Assembly: GCF_003946865.1 (NCBI RefSeq)
Contig: NZ_QXTH01000005.1
Location: forward strand, 281,852 to 345,851
Direction: 5' to 3'
DNA from: Antribacter gilvus
GTDB taxonomy: Bacteria; Actinomycetota; Actinomycetes; Actinomycetales; Cellulomonadaceae
Length of the DNA stretch: 64,000 nucleotides
This document shows positions 39,825-48,115 of this stretch, one piece after another (position 1 is the stretch's first letter; every line of letters starts with the position of its first letter). Both the position numbers and the translations under genes were made by a program. The notes under the pieces were generated by a model. That model was not told where the DNA came from. It ran no database searches and saw only the letters and a program-made list of their open reading frames with translations.

Positions 39825-41687
39825 TCACGCGTACACGTCGTGGCCCGTCGTCACCGCACCCTGCGGCGCGATGACCGGGAACTCCGCGATCCGGCACCGC
39901 GACGACCCGTAGGGGACGAGCTCGAGGTCCTCGATCGGCGCCCGGGTGTGCGCCGGAGACTCCGGCAGCGGCCCGGCCGAGCCGTCGACGAGCCGCCACG
40001 CCGACAGGCGGGCCCCGTGGCCGACGACGGTGACGGGTGCCGCCGAGCGTGCGAACGGCACCTCCCCGCTGGGCCGGCGCAGCACGCGCCACGAGTCGGC
40101 CGCGTCAGGCCACAGCCCGAAGTTCCACGACCGCCTCGGGGTGATCTCCCACTCCCCCAGGCCCGCGCCGCCCTGCACCGGCCGCCAGATCTCGGGGATC
40201 CCGTGCACGAGCACGAGCGGGCCGAGCCGCACGCCCAGCGCGCCGCCGTCGCGCTCCACGAGCCGCACCCGCATCGGCAGGGTCAGCTCGACGACGTCGC
40301 CGGCGGACCAGGTACCGCGCAGCGTGACGTACCCGTCGACCGGCTCGACGTCCGTCGGGACGTCGTCGATCATGACCGACGGCGCCTCGCACCACGCCGG
40401 GACGCGCAGCCGCAGCTCGACCGGGCCCGGGCCGGCCTCACGGACCCGGAGCCGCACGGTCTCCTCGAAGGGGTAGTCGGTGTCGACGTCGAACGCGAAG
40501 GCCGCGCCGTCCACCTCCGTCGCCACCGAGCAGGGCGCGTACGCGACCGCGGTCAGCCCGCCGTCGTGCCCCATCCAGAGCGAGGCCGCGAGCTTGGGCC
40601 AGCCTTGGTGGAGGTTCGCCGTGCAGCAGCCGTAGTGCGGCTCGAAGCCGAACACGTTCGCGTCGTCGCCGCTGAACGTCCAGCCGCGCTGGGCGAACGA
40701 CACCAGCACCTGGTTGGGCTGCTGGTGGTACTGGTGGGCCCGCATCTCCGGGTCGTTCGCCGCCGCGAGGGCGTTGAACGCCACCAGCTCGAGCTCGTCC
40801 CCGAAGGCCGCGTCGCCCCAGGTGCGGGCGAGCTGCGCGAGGGTGAAGGCGTGCTCCACGACCTGGCACGTCTCCGTGCCGTGCCACGGCTCGCGCCCGC
40901 CCAGCCACTCGTCCCCCGAGAACACGCCGCTGACGAGGCCGTGGTACCGGTCGAGCTGCTCGCGCATGGCGCGGGCGCTCTCCCGGTGGCCGGGGTCGCC
41001 GTCGACCAGCGCACGGACGGCCGGCAGCTTGAGCCCCATCGCGACGTTGGGCCCGTGGACCTCGTGCGCGAACTCCGTGACCGCCGCCCGGGGCAGCGCC
41101 TCCGTGAGGTGGTGCTCCCACGGGGTGGTCTGGTCGAGGAGCAGGCGGGCGAGGTCGAGGAGCCACGGCTCGGGCGCCCGGTCGTGCAGCCAGAGCACGC
41201 CCAGCACGTTGTCCGCGCCGCGCGCCCGGGCCCAGCCCGCGAGCGGGCGGCCCGGGAGCTCCTTGGCCTGGAAGGCGAAGTACCCCCGCAGGAACGCCGG
41301 TACGCGCTCGTCCCCGGCCGCCTCGGCGTACTGGGTCAGGACCTTGACGGCGACCATGCGCGGCCACCAGTCGTCGTTCGTCGCGGGGCCGAAGGACCCG
41401 TCCTCGCGCCGGCTCGCGAGCATCGCCTCGATCCACGGCACGGCGCGCGCCTTCAGCGCGGCGTCGTCGAGCAGCCAGGCGAGCGGCACCAGCCCGTCGA
41501 GGTAGTAGGGCGCGCGCTCCCAGTCGTCGCCGGTGCCGCCGAGCCAGCCGTTGTCCGGGCCGACGTCGGGCCACAGCTCCTCCAGGCGGCCGGTCTGCCC
41601 GGCCGCCTGGAGCCGGAGCTGGCGCTCGAGCCAGCCCTGCGGGCGGACCGCGCCGAGCGGGAGAGGCGTCAGCGCGGCGCGGCTCAC
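39825..41687 (-). CDS. GH127 family glycosidase (beta-L-arabinofuranosidase-like)
   Basis: A 620-residue protein from a GTG that overlaps the permease stop (GTGA). The GH127/DUF1680 zinc-cysteine active site is visible: E272 and C274 in GTETC, and C354-C355 in HYGCCTANLHQGWPK. The N-terminal (alpha/alpha)6 barrel starts with LGAVRPQGWLERQL and is followed by beta-sandwich domains. No signal peptide. Characterised members release beta-L-arabinofuranose from plant glycans. Here it is co-transcribed with the importer of a predicted D-arabinan locus, so its substrate may differ from the founding enzymes. Confidence 0.85.
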   Translation of the reverse strand: MSRAALTPLPLGAVRPQGWLERQLRLQAAGQTGRLEELWPDVGPDNGWLGGTGDDWERAPYYLDGLVPLAWLLDDAALKARAVPWIEAMLASRREDGSFGPATNDDWWPRMVAVKVLTQYAEAAGDERVPAFLRGYFAFQAKELPGRPLAGWARARGADNVLGVLWLHDRAPEPWLLDLARLLLDQTTPWEHHLTEALPRAAVTEFAHEVHGPNVAMGLKLPAVRALVDGDPGHRESARAMREQLDRYHGLVSGVFSGDEWLGGREPWHGTETCQVVEHAFTLAQLARTWGDAAFGDELELVAFNALAAANDPEMRAHQYHQQPNQVLVSFAQRGWTFSGDDANVFGFEPHYGCCTANLHQGWPKLAASLWMGHDGGLTAVAYAPCSVATEVDGAAFAFDVDTDYPFEETVRLRVREAGPGPVELRLRVPAWCEAPSVMIDDVPTDVEPVDGYVTLRGTWSAGDVVELTLPMRVRLVERDGGALGVRLGPLVLVHGIPEIWRPVQGGAGLGEWEITPRRSWNFGLWPDAADSWRVLRRPSGEVPFARSAAPVTVVGHGARLSAWRLVDGSAGPLPESPAHTRAPIEDLELVPYGSSRCRIAEFPVIAPQGAVTTGHDVYA

Positions 41688-42505
41688 TTGATGCCCGAGA
41701 TCCGCACGCCCGCCACGACGAACCGCTGGAAGAGCAGCAGCAGGAGGATGGTCGGCAGCGCCGCGAGGGTGGAGCCGGCCATGAGCAGCCCCCACTCGTT
41801 GCCCCGCTCGGACCGGAAGGTCCCCAGGAACTGCATGATCTGCATGAGGTTGGGGTCCGTGATCGTGAGGATGGGCCAGACGTACGCGTTCCAGTAGGCG
41901 AGGAACGAGCCGATGCCCACGACGACGAACACGGCGGACGACTGCGGCACGAAGATCTTCGTGAAGATCTGGAACCGGTTGCACCCGTCGATGCGGGCGG
42001 CCTCTTCGAGGGCCATCGGCATGCCGAGGTAGAACTGCCGGATGAAGAACATCTGGATCGACGAGGCGACGCCCGGGATGATGAGGACCGCCAGGGTGTC
42101 GAGCATCCCCAGCTCGGTGACGACGACGAACGACGTCAGCAGGATGGCCATCATCGGGACGAACATCGGCAGGATGCAGTAGATCCACCAGAACCGCTTG
42201 AACGAGAAGTCGAGGCGGGCCAGCGCGTAGGCGGCCATCGAGTTCACGGCGAGGCTGAGCACCGTGAAGATCGCGGCGCCGAGGAAGGTCACCGCCATGG
42301 ACTGGGAGAACTGCGGGTCCTGGACGATGTCGATGTAGTTCTGGACGTTCCAGACCTCGGGGAAGAACTGGAAGGGGCTCGAGAGCACCTCCGTCTTTCC
42401 CTTGAATCCGGCGATCGCCATCCAGGCGAGGGGGAAGAGGACGCTCGTCGAGATGAGGACGAGCAGGACCCACTTGACGACTGTGGTGCGGAGAGTCCGT
42501 GTCAT
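41684..42505 (-). CDS. Sugar ABC transporter permease (MalG type)
   Basis: A 273-residue membrane protein with six predicted helices. The coupling loop EEAARIDGCNRFQIFTKIF is the EAA motif that contacts the ATPase, and NYIDIVQDPQFSQSMAVT is the usual N-terminal periplasmic part. It ends with VAGVRISGIK, overlapping the GH127 start. With the other permease and binding protein it forms a CUT1-type importer; the ATPase subunit is not encoded here and is probably a shared MsiK-like protein. Confidence 0.93.
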   Translation of the reverse strand: MTRTLRTTVVKWVLLVLISTSVLFPLAWMAIAGFKGKTEVLSSPFQFFPEVWNVQNYIDIVQDPQFSQSMAVTFLGAAIFTVLSLAVNSMAAYALARLDFSFKRFWWIYCILPMFVPMMAILLTSFVVVTELGMLDTLAVLIIPGVASSIQMFFIRQFYLGMPMALEEAARIDGCNRFQIFTKIFVPQSSAVFVVVGIGSFLAYWNAYVWPILTITDPNLMQIMQFLGTFRSERGNEWGLLMAGSTLAALPTILLLLLFQRFVVAGVRISGIK

Positions 42506-42539
42506 GGTTTCGCTTTCTCGCGACGGGGTGAGCCGAGGC

Positions 42540-43523
42540 TCAGCCGTCGATCGCCTTCTCGGAGCTGATGAGCCGGAACACGAGGACCGAGATGCCGCCG
42601 AGGACGAGGAACAGCAGCAGGGCGGCGGTGAGCGAGAAGCTCGTCGAGTACTCGCTCCCGTCCCGGAACGTGTTGAAGATGAACAGGTTGGGGGTCGTGG
42701 TCGCGTTGACCGGCCCGCCGTTCGTCATGATGAGCGGCAGGTCGAGCATCTGGAGCGCCGCGACCGTCCCGGTGACGAACAGGTACAGGAGCACGTTCTT
42801 CAGCAGCGGGATGGTGATGTACCAGGTCCGCTGCACGAACGAGGCGCCGTCGAGCTGCGCCGACTCGTAGTAGCTCTCCGGGATGTCGAGCAGGCCGGCC
42901 AGCATGATGAGCGTGGTGATCCCGAGGCCCAGCCAGATGCCGGGGACCGCGATGGCGGGCAGCGCGGTCGCCGGATCGTTGAGCCAGGCGACCGGGCCGG
43001 CGTTGAGCGCCCCGAGCATCCAGTTCGCGAGACCCTGGTCCTGGTAGATGAAGACGAAGAGCACGGAGGCCACCACCGTGGAGACCACGGCGGGCACGTA
43101 GATCGTCGTCTTCAGGAAGGCCGCCATGCGGGCGCTGAGGGTCTTGATGACGCTCGCGATCATCAGCGAGATGAACATGCCCGTCGGGACGACCATCGCG
43201 GCGTAGGCCAGACCCACGCCCAGCGACGACCAGAACTTCGGGTCCTCGAGCACGTACTTGTAGAACTGCAGGCCGACGAACTCCGGTTCCGAGTAGAAGC
43301 TGATCTCGAACCCGCTGAGATAGAACGCGTAGACGAGCGGCCACATGACGAAGATCCCGAGCAGGACCACCATGGGCGCGATCATCAGGTAGGCGGTGAC
43401 GTTGTCGCGGTTGGCCGGCGACGTCTTGCCGGGTATGCCGGCGAAGCGGCCGGCGCCTCGCTTGCCGGGAGCCTTGATCGGGCTCGGGATGATGCCGCGC
43501 TGCTGGTCCGCGGTGATGGACAC
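42540..43523 (-). CDS. Sugar ABC transporter permease (MalF type)
   Basis: A 327-residue membrane protein from a GTG with GGAAGGA upstream. After a 40-residue cytoplasmic N-terminus come six helices; the EAA loop is ESAQLDGASFVQRTWYITIPLL near residue 230. The NGGPVNATTTPNLFIFNTFRDGSEYS region is typical of MalF-like subunits. It precedes the MalG-type gene by 34 bases in the same operon. Confidence 0.93.
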   Translation of the reverse strand: MSITADQQRGIIPSPIKAPGKRGAGRFAGIPGKTSPANRDNVTAYLMIAPMVVLLGIFVMWPLVYAFYLSGFEISFYSEPEFVGLQFYKYVLEDPKFWSSLGVGLAYAAMVVPTGMFISLMIASVIKTLSARMAAFLKTTIYVPAVVSTVVASVLFVFIYQDQGLANWMLGALNAGPVAWLNDPATALPAIAVPGIWLGLGITTLIMLAGLLDIPESYYESAQLDGASFVQRTWYITIPLLKNVLLYLFVTGTVAALQMLDLPLIMTNGGPVNATTTPNLFIFNTFRDGSEYSTSFSLTAALLLFLVLGGISVLVFRLISSEKAIDG

Positions 43524-43584
43524 GATGCCGTCCTTCCTCCACGGTGGCCCGGGTCGCCAGGGCCCGGGCCACCACAGACGTGTG

Positions 43585-44922
43585 CTAGTTCGTCGCGGTC
43601 CCGGAGAGCTTCTGCTTCTCGATGATGTCGTTGATCGCGTCGTCGGCCGTCTTCAGCGACGTCTCGATGTCAGCAGACCCCTTCATCGAGGACTCGATCG
43701 CGGTGCCCATGGCGAGCGCGACGTCCCACGGGTAGGCCGGCTCGGCCTGGCCGTAGGGCACGATCTTCTCGGAGATCACGGCCATGAACGGGTCGGCGGA
43801 CGCCTCGGGGTCGTTCGCGAGCGCCTCGTCGACCGACGTGCGGACGGTGTACTTCGAGTAGCCGGTCTCGGTGAAGAAGTCGGCCATGATCTCGGGGTCG
43901 CCGGCCAGCAGGTACTCGATGAACTTCGCCGCGGCCTCCGGGTTCTTCGACTTGGAGTCGAGCCCCAGCGTCCAGCCGCCGAGCGACGCGGTCGTCTTGG
44001 TCGGGTCACCGTCGATGGACGGGAACGGAGCCACCATCGTCGTGTCGACGACGTCGGGGAAGTCGTTCTTGAGCTGACCCACGACCCAGGAACCGCCCTG
44101 CATCATCGCGACCTCGCCCTCGCCGTAGGGCATGCCGTCCGCGTAGCCCACCTTGGGCGTCTGGGGCATGAGGCCCTCCTGATAGAGGGTCTTGTAGAAC
44201 TCGGCGAGCTCCGCGAAGCACGGCTCGGTCGCCCGCGCCTCGGACCAGTCGTCGCTGATCGGCAGGTGGCCGCACGCGTTGTACTGCAGGCCCCAGCTGG
44301 CCCAGCCGAGGTCGGCGGCGGTCGACGCCACCGTCATCCCCTTGACGTCACCCTGCGTGAGGGCACGGGACCACTCGATGAGCTCGTCCCACGACTCCGG
44401 CGGGCTGTTCGGGTCGAGCCCGGCGGCCTCCGCCAGGTCGGAGCGGTAGTACAGCACCGTGGACGGCTCCACGAGCATCGGGTACGCGTAGTGCTTGCCG
44501 TCCACCGTGACGAACGGGGAGACGTTCTCCTTGATGTCGCTGAACGCCTCGGTCGGGAGGTACTCGTCGAGCGGCGCGAACTTGCCCTCGGCGACGCCGG
44601 GCTTGATCCTGCCGTAGCTCAGCGTGCTGATGTCCGGCTGCTTGCCGGCGGCCTGCGCGGCCTGGAGCTTCTGCTCCCAGGTGTCGGCGGGCACCACCTG
44701 GAGCTTGACGGTCACCTCGTCCTGGGACGCGTTGAACGCGTCGACGTTCTTCTTGAACCACTCCTGCTGGTAGTCCTCGAACTTCTGCTGCCAGAAGGTG
44801 ACCTCGACGCGGCCGTCAGCCGTGGTCTCGCCGCCGCCGGAAGCGCCGCACGCGGCGAGACCGAAGGTGGCGGCTACCGCGGCAGCGGCGCCGATCACTC
44901 GACGTGATCGCTTGCTGAACAT
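43585..44922 (-). CDS. Sugar-binding lipoprotein of the ABC importer
   Basis: A 445-residue family 1 solute-binding protein. The signal peptide ends in the lipobox GLAACG with the lipidated C25, so it is anchored on the outer face of the membrane. VTFWQQKFEDYQQEWFKKNVDAFNA starts the binding fold; GGSWVVGQLKNDFPD and AAAKFIEYLLAGDPEIMADF are C-lobe blocks. GAGGAGGA precedes the ATG. The predicted ligand is an arabino-oligosaccharide, from context. Confidence 0.92.
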   Translation of the reverse strand: MFSKRSRRVIGAAAAVAATFGLAACGASGGGETTADGRVEVTFWQQKFEDYQQEWFKKNVDAFNASQDEVTVKLQVVPADTWEQKLQAAQAAGKQPDISTLSYGRIKPGVAEGKFAPLDEYLPTEAFSDIKENVSPFVTVDGKHYAYPMLVEPSTVLYYRSDLAEAAGLDPNSPPESWDELIEWSRALTQGDVKGMTVASTAADLGWASWGLQYNACGHLPISDDWSEARATEPCFAELAEFYKTLYQEGLMPQTPKVGYADGMPYGEGEVAMMQGGSWVVGQLKNDFPDVVDTTMVAPFPSIDGDPTKTTASLGGWTLGLDSKSKNPEAAAKFIEYLLAGDPEIMADFFTETGYSKYTVRTSVDEALANDPEASADPFMAVISEKIVPYGQAEPAYPWDVALAMGTAIESSMKGSADIETSLKTADDAINDIIEKQKLSGTATN

Positions 44923-44977
44923 GTGTCCTCCTCGTTGAATGAACGGCTCGTCCTCGAGCCGGGTCGGTGCGGGGCCG

Positions 44978-46114
44978 TCAGCCTGTGACGAGCTCGGCCC
45001 GGTACCAGAACACGTTGTACGGATCCCAGATCGACAGCGTGAAGTAGATGGTGCGCCCGCCGTCCTGCGTGTATCGCGGGAGCATGTAGGGGGCGTAGGG
45101 CCCCGGCACCTCGGTGGCGCCGACGAGCTCGAACGGCTCGCCCCAGGGACCCCAGGGGGTCACTCCCTCGCGGAGGACGACGCCGCGTCCCTCGGCGAGG
45201 TAGGTCATGATCCACCGGCCGAGGTGGTCGTTCCAGACGACGGAGAGCTCGCCCACCGTGTCGTCGAGCACCAGGCCGGCCTCGCCGGGGTCGGAGCCCC
45301 ACAGGGGCTCGCTGTCGTCGTCGAGCCCGGTGAAGTACTCCCAGTGCTCGGGTTCCTCCACCTCGGCCGCGGGCACCCGCGCGAGCGAGACGCCGCCGAA
45401 CCTGCCGTGCGTCACGCCCCAGACGTAGAGCCAGTCGACGCCGTCCACGGTCACGTGGGCGGGGCTGATCTGCACAAAGCCGGAGTCACCGCTCCAGACG
45501 GGACCATCCAGCGTAGCCCACGTCTGGCCCTCGTCCGTCGACCGCGCGAGACCCGCGTGGTTGACCTCCCACTCGCCGGGCGTGCCCCACTTCCGCACGG
45601 ACATGTAGTGGAGGTACATGCCGGCGTCGGTGGCGAAGCCGTGCGTCGGGATGACGGTCATCTCGTCGCCGTCGATCTTCTTCGAGGGCAGCAGCTCCTT
45701 CGCCGACCCTGTGTCGTCCAGGATCATGCCCTCGAGCGTGATCCCGTCGGACGGGTCGTCGTCGGTGGTCCAGCCCAGGGTGTTGGAGCGCCAGAACGAG
45801 CCGCCCCCGCCGGTGAAGTCGTCCGCGCGCTCGCCGAAGGTGTCGCCGAAGACGAACCACACCTTGCCGTCCGCCTCGAACATGGACCCGAGGTCGGTGA
45901 AGTTGACCGCGTGCTGCGTGGTGTCGCCGGGAGCCTCGGCTCCCGTGACCTGTCCGACGCGCTCGACTCCCGTGACACCCTTGAGCAGGAACTCCTGGTC
46001 GACGACGGTGCCTGCGACCGGGACCTGGGGGGATCCGCCGCACGCAGCCAGCGTCAGGGCGCCCAGAGCCGGTGCGACGACCAGCGCGGTGCGCCTGAAC
46101 CTGTAACGTGCCAT
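44978..46114 (-). CDS. GH183 (DUF4185) lipoprotein, predicted endo-D-arabinanase
   Basis: A 378-residue surface lipoprotein starting at MARYRFRRTALVV, with AGGAGGA upstream and a lipobox TLAACG (C25). The DUF4185 five-bladed beta-propeller is recognised from DLGSMFEADGKVWFVFGDTFGER, SGFVQISPAHVTVDGVDWLYVWGVTHGRFGGVSLARV and VWNDHLGRWIMTYL. DUF4185 proteins are endo-D-arabinanases (GH183) that cut the D-arabinan of mycobacterial arabinogalactan and lipoarabinomannan. It is the first gene of the operon that continues with the importer and GH127, and its promoter has a LacI-type operator. Retaining or inverting mechanism cannot be read from sequence. Confidence 0.85.
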   Translation of the reverse strand: MARYRFRRTALVVAPALGALTLAACGGSPQVPVAGTVVDQEFLLKGVTGVERVGQVTGAEAPGDTTQHAVNFTDLGSMFEADGKVWFVFGDTFGERADDFTGGGGSFWRSNTLGWTTDDDPSDGITLEGMILDDTGSAKELLPSKKIDGDEMTVIPTHGFATDAGMYLHYMSVRKWGTPGEWEVNHAGLARSTDEGQTWATLDGPVWSGDSGFVQISPAHVTVDGVDWLYVWGVTHGRFGGVSLARVPAAEVEEPEHWEYFTGLDDDSEPLWGSDPGEAGLVLDDTVGELSVVWNDHLGRWIMTYLAEGRGVVLREGVTPWGPWGEPFELVGATEVPGPYAPYMLPRYTQDGGRTIYFTLSIWDPYNVFWYRAELVTG

Positions 46115-46153
46115 GAATCCTCCTCGACCGTGGCGTGCGGCCCCAGCCTGACA

Positions 46154-46167
46154 TGAAACCGATTTCA
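46154..46167. promoter_or_regulatory. LacI-type operator upstream of the GH183-importer operon
   Basis: TGAAACCGATTTCA, 40 bases upstream of the GH183 ATG. On the minus strand it lies between TTGACG (46169-46174) and a weak CAGGCT, so it would block the polymerase directly. Confidence 0.75.
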
Positions 46168-46285
46168 GCGTCAAGCGACGAGTTGATAACAGGCCGCGCG
46201 ACCGGATTGTGCCGGGAATCGGCGGGGATCTGCGAGCAGGATGCCCGTGATCGCGCCGCTGGTCCCCCGAGAAACGCCGAGGCCC

Positions 46286-46314
46286 TTGAAACCGGTTTCG
46301 GTTCGGACTACCGT
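46286..46314 (+). promoter_or_regulatory. Promoter with LacI-type operator for the 46359 gene
   Basis: TTGAAA (46286-46291) and TACCGT (46309-46314) are 17 bases apart. The operator TGAAACCGGTTTCG (46287-46300) overlaps the -35 box. This places the downstream unknown gene in the same regulon. Confidence 0.7.
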
Positions 46315-46358
46315 GCAGCCCGAACCGCGAGGTCCCCCGCTCAGGTCTGGAAGGTCAC

Positions 46359-47381
46359 ATGACGCACACCGCTGCCGGCACCCCCCACCACCAGCCGGCG
46401 GGTCACCCGCCCGAGGCCGACGGCGGCTGGCTCCGCCCCGCGGCCGACGCACCGGCCGAGCCGCGCTGGGGCTTCGTCGACGGGCTCCAGGTGGGCCTGC
46501 ACCCGCTGCGCGGCCCGCGCGGCCTGCTCCGCGTCTACGCCCCCTATCTCGGGCACCCGCGGGAGCGGCTCCTGAACTTCGTCGCCGTCGAGCCCATCCC
46601 GCTCGGGTCCACGGAGCGTGGCTTCTCGGAGCTGGAGCACAGCGCGCTCGACGACGCGCCGGGCAAGCGCTTCTGGAGCGCCGACGGCCCCGACGACGCC
46701 ACCCCGCGCGACCCCCTGGAGCCGGCGCGCGGTGTGGTCGAGGAGATCGACGGCGTCGAGCACCTGACCGTCTACGTGCACAGCGAGCGCTTCGAGAACG
46801 GGGCGGACGTCGTCGTGCGCCTGCGCTTCCGGGCCGACCGGCCGCGTGAGATGTCCCTGGCGGCCTCGGTCCGCGAGAGCTCGGTACCGCTCGCGTCCTG
46901 CGTCCTCACGGCGACGATGGGGAACTTCGCGCGGCTGCGCCGCCTCCACCTGCGAGACCGCACCGTCACGCCGTCGGACCTGTGGCCCGGCTTCACCGGG
47001 ACGCACTTCGCCGACCACGGCGTGTTCGGCCGGACCGAGCTGGCGGAGCACGACGGCGCCGTGGCCGTCTGGGCGACGCCCGACGAGGACGCGCCCCAGG
47101 ACGCCGTCGCCGCCGAGGGCACCGCGGACCACTGGCGGTACGTCGGCGAGAAGGCGGTCCAGGGCTGGCGCGTGCCCGAGCCGAGCGACGAGCTCACGGT
47201 GCTCGTGAACGGCCGCTGGGCCTACTGGGCGAGCGACCGCCCGATCCCCGGCGGCGTCTCCTACGAGAACGTGGAGGTGGTCGAGCCCTTCCGCGACGGC
47301 CATGAGCTCGTCTTCTGGGTGGAGCCGTTCCAGGCCGACGACGAGGTCGCGGCGGTCGCGGCGCGCCACCGGGCGCGCTGA
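46359..47381 (+). CDS. Unrecognised cytoplasmic protein of the arabinan regulon
   Basis: A 340-residue soluble protein with GGAAGG before the ATG and no signal peptide. I recognise no family. Its composition is mixed alpha/beta and beta-rich, with blocks such as GLLRVYAPYLGHPRERLLNFVAVEPIP, HLTVYVHSERFENGADVVVRLRFRADRP, and VAVWATPDEDAPQDAV, and conserved-looking aromatic residues (DHWRYVGEKAVQGWRVPEP). These resemble the beta-sandwich of carbohydrate-active proteins. The LacI-type operator makes it a likely part of arabinan use: a new glycosidase, epimerase or binding protein. Function unknown. Confidence 0.6.
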   Translation: MTHTAAGTPHHQPAGHPPEADGGWLRPAADAPAEPRWGFVDGLQVGLHPLRGPRGLLRVYAPYLGHPRERLLNFVAVEPIPLGSTERGFSELEHSALDDAPGKRFWSADGPDDATPRDPLEPARGVVEEIDGVEHLTVYVHSERFENGADVVVRLRFRADRPREMSLAASVRESSVPLASCVLTATMGNFARLRRLHLRDRTVTPSDLWPGFTGTHFADHGVFGRTELAEHDGAVAVWATPDEDAPQDAVAAEGTADHWRYVGEKAVQGWRVPEPSDELTVLVNGRWAYWASDRPIPGGVSYENVEVVEPFRDGHELVFWVEPFQADDEVAAVAARHRAR

Positions 47382-47416
47382 GGTCTCGGGGGTGGCGGCT
47401 CGCGGCGGCCGAGGCA

Positions 47417-48115
47417 CTACCCGCCCGGGGTCACCAGCCCCGTCTCGTACGCGACGACCACCAGCTGCGCCCGGTCCCGCGCGCCGAGCTTCACCATCGC
47501 GTGGCTCACGTGGGTGCGCGCGGTGGCCGGGCTGAGGAACAGCGCGGCCCCGATCTCAACGTTGTTCAGACCTTGCCCCACGAGGGCCACCACCTCCCGC
47601 TCGCGCTCGGTCAGCACCACGAGCCGGTCCTCCGCGACCCGGCTCGCGGCCCGCTGGGCGGCGAACTGGCCGACCAGGCGGCGCGTGATCCGCGGCGCCA
47701 GGAGCGCCTCCCCCGCGGCGACCACCCGGATCGCGTGCAGCAGCTCGGCGGGTCCCGAGTCCTTGAGGAGGAACCCGCTGGCTCCGGCCTGCAGCGCGTC
47801 GAACACGTACTCGTCCGTGTCGTAGGTGGTGAGGATGAGGACGCGCACCTGTTCGAGCCCGCGCGTGGCGGCGATCCGGGCGGTGGCCTGGATCCCGTCC
47901 AGCCGTGGCATCCGGATGTCCATGAGCACGACGTCGGGGCGGGTCGCCCTCGCCTGCTCCACCGCGTCCGCGCCGTGGACGGCCTCCCCGACGACCACGA
48001 GGTCGTCCTCCAGGTCGAGCAGCAGCCGGAAGCCCGAGCGGACCAGCCCTTCGTCGTCGGCAAGCAGCACCCGGATCGGGGCGTCGGCCGACGGCGGCAC
48101 CACCTCGGCGCTCAC
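47417..48115 (-). CDS. LuxR/NarL-family response regulator
   Basis: A 232-residue regulator from a GTG overlapping the kinase stop (GTGA). The receiver domain has acidic pocket ADDE at 20-22, phosphorylated D66 in VVLMDIRMP, and K at FLLKDSG. The C-terminal LuxR helix-turn-helix is LTEREREVVALVGQGLNNVEIGAALFLSPATARTHVSHAMVKLGARDRAQLVV. It works with the histidine kinase encoded just upstream. Confidence 0.93.
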   Translation of the reverse strand: MSAEVVPPSADAPIRVLLADDEGLVRSGFRLLLDLEDDLVVVGEAVHGADAVEQARATRPDVVLMDIRMPRLDGIQATARIAATRGLEQVRVLILTTYDTDEYVFDALQAGASGFLLKDSGPAELLHAIRVVAAGEALLAPRITRRLVGQFAAQRAASRVAEDRLVVLTEREREVVALVGQGLNNVEIGAALFLSPATARTHVSHAMVKLGARDRAQLVVVAYETGLVTPGG

